From positions 32,326,419-32,390,418 of the forward strand of contig CM034239.1 in the NCBI GenBank assembly GCA_019916065.1: 64,000 nt of DNA. Reading direction: 5' to 3'. The translations under genes were made by a program, and so were the position numbers. Under the pieces are notes generated by a model. That model worked only from the letters and a program-made list of their open reading frames with translations, was not told the DNA's origin and searched no databases. The stretch is from Vitellaria paradoxa (Eukaryota > Streptophyta > Magnoliopsida > Ericales > Sapotaceae). Shown one piece after another: positions 62,903 through 64,000 of this stretch. Within the stretch, counting starts at the first letter, position 1. The number at the start of each line of letters is the position of its first letter.

Positions 62903-62915
62903 AAGGGGGGTGGAT
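62903..62915 (+). other. Polypurine tract
   Basis: AAGGGGGGTGGAT lies directly before the TG of the 3' LTR; it primes plus-strand DNA synthesis. It is preceded by the common TTTCGGGACGAAATTT motif near 62882. Confidence 0.85.
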
Positions 62916-64000
62916 TGTAATAACCTGAATTTTTTTTTCCTTAATTAAATTATTTAAGTGTGGTAGTGATATTTATTATAGTAAAAATCTAGAAAATTGA
63001 GCATTTGAAAATTTTTGGAATGATAAAAATTAGTTGAAAAATTTTTCGAATTAAATTTCACCCTATGTGGGAGTTTAATGTAGAATTTCTAAAATTTTTA
63101 TCCAAACACTTATTAGCCCAATTACTTATTTGGTTCAAACCAAGACCATTAACCCATGGGTCAACCCTTTTCTTTGACTCACCTCAACTCATTTCAACTC
63201 ATTTCAACTCACTTTATCACTCAATGAATTGACTCATGAATAGTTGCTCTAAATTATTTCTCGACAACTTCATTTCCATCTTCCATACACTCTCACCATC
63301 TTTCAAAATTATTTGACTAATTGGACAAAGAGAAGACCCACATTGATGACCTTAAAGCATCTTTTTCAAATTATTTAGCAAACAAGATTTAAAGCATTTT
63401 GTTTGAAAGCTAGCATGATTTAAAGCATTTGGTTAAATTGTCAAAAAGCTAGCATGATTGTTTAAATTTGTCAAAACGTTGGCTTGATTCCCGGATCATG
63501 CCACCTCCATACATCTTCCCCAATGCTTTTCTTAAAGGATATGGTTAGATAGTCAAAAAGTAAGCATGATTCTTGGATCATGCTACCAATTGTATAGGCA
63601 TGATCTTACCTTAGTTGATTTTTTTCTCCACCAATAAATTTCTCTACACTCCCTATAAATTGTGTGTCTTCAAAGAGAAGAAAATAGGAGAGAAATAATA
63701 ATAAATTATTAATTAGTGAGGCTGAAGATTTGGTGTTGCTTGGAGGAAGAAGAAAGGCTTGAAATTTTCCAATTTGGGTGGTGTTCAAAGCTAACTCATT
63801 TTTCCTTCTCAGACTTGGTCATTAATATCTTCATTGAGGTAGGATGATGAACCTCCTAAAATATATTTGATGCATTTTCTGGTTTGAAGTATGAAACTTG
63901 ATTGTGATAAAAATAAATACCCGTATATTGGGGGTAGGGAAGCCAAAATTTTGACTGATGTAACTCAGTATGCTGACAGCTCTCTATTTGTAACTTCTTA
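62916..64000 (+). repeat. 3' LTR of the Tekay-type element (partial)
   Basis: It matches 54413-55497, with about ten single-base differences, a one-base T-run change and one extra copy of an 11-bp CAACTCATTTC-type repeat near 63190. It runs out of the window. Confidence 0.9.

Larger units (their letters stand above)
54413..64000 (+). mobile_element. Tekay/Del-type chromovirus (Ty3/gypsy), young, cut by the window end
   Basis: The order is 5' LTR (54413-58100), PBS, gag-pol in one frame (58219-62865), PPT and the start of the 3' LTR (62916-). The chromodomain at the pol end and the RT and integrase wording fit the Tekay clade. About ten base changes are visible in the comparable 1085 bp of the two LTRs, so it is recent. 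The left target copy is probably CGTAC (54408-54412); the right one is outside the window. Confidence 0.9.

Overview
The window looks like a piece of a eudicot plant nuclear chromosome. It is AT-rich, holds no prokaryote-like operons, and is built from plant LTR retrotransposons (Athila-like, Tat-lineage and Tekay/Del-type Ty3/gypsy; one Ty1/copia), small non-autonomous elements (MITE, SINE-like, TRIM) and fragments of plant gene families (G-type lectin S-receptor-like kinase, F-box/LRR). I cannot name the species. I see no gene that is intact from start to stop; every recognisable coding region is truncated, stopped or frameshifted.

Layout. About 2.5-7.5 kb: remnant of an Athila-like Ty3/gypsy element on the minus strand. 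About 7.1-19.25 kb (copy A) and 32.8-48.7 kb (copy B): two copies of one segment. Each carries, in the same order, a piece of the Athila RT, a SINE-like insert, a Tourist-like MITE, and a Tat-lineage retrotransposon on the minus strand inserted at the same ATACC target. The Tat element therefore predates the duplication. In copy B it is complete from LTR to LTR (36640-51087, TSD ATACC both sides) and was later hit by two other elements, now solo LTRs (43858-46079 and 46292-47972, each with its own 5-bp TSD). In copy A the gag end, the 5' LTR and the first half of the neighbouring receptor kinase are missing, so the Tat protease region abuts a truncated S-receptor kinase at 19251/19272.

Host-gene content. 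Three pieces of an S-receptor-like kinase cluster are present: the 3' half with full kinase exons (19272-21722), a decayed kinase tail (29608-30620), and a 5' half with signal peptide and lectin domain (51240-52185). The Tat insertion lies just upstream of the start codon of the 5' half, between that gene and its former upstream region. A frameshifted F-box/LRR fragment (minus strand, 26080-26605) lies beside a truncated copia element (LTR, PBS and gag only).

Between the duplicated blocks are a minus-strand solo LTR (23198-25192, TSD CCTCA) of the same family as the one at 46292-47972, and a 293-bp TRIM (29239-29531, TSD TTAAT). The right end holds a young Tekay/Del-type element (5' LTR 54413-58100, gag-pol 58219-62865, 3' LTR from 62916 to beyond the window). 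Its single reading frame has four stop codons and no frameshift.

The most unusual parts are the Tat element's extra antisense gene with intron-like breaks, its array of G-box hairpins next to integrase, the minisatellites and palindromes inside the solo LTRs, and two tRNA-like box A/B modules in the Tekay LTR. TSDs, LTR ends and homologies were found by eye; no database search or alignment software was used.
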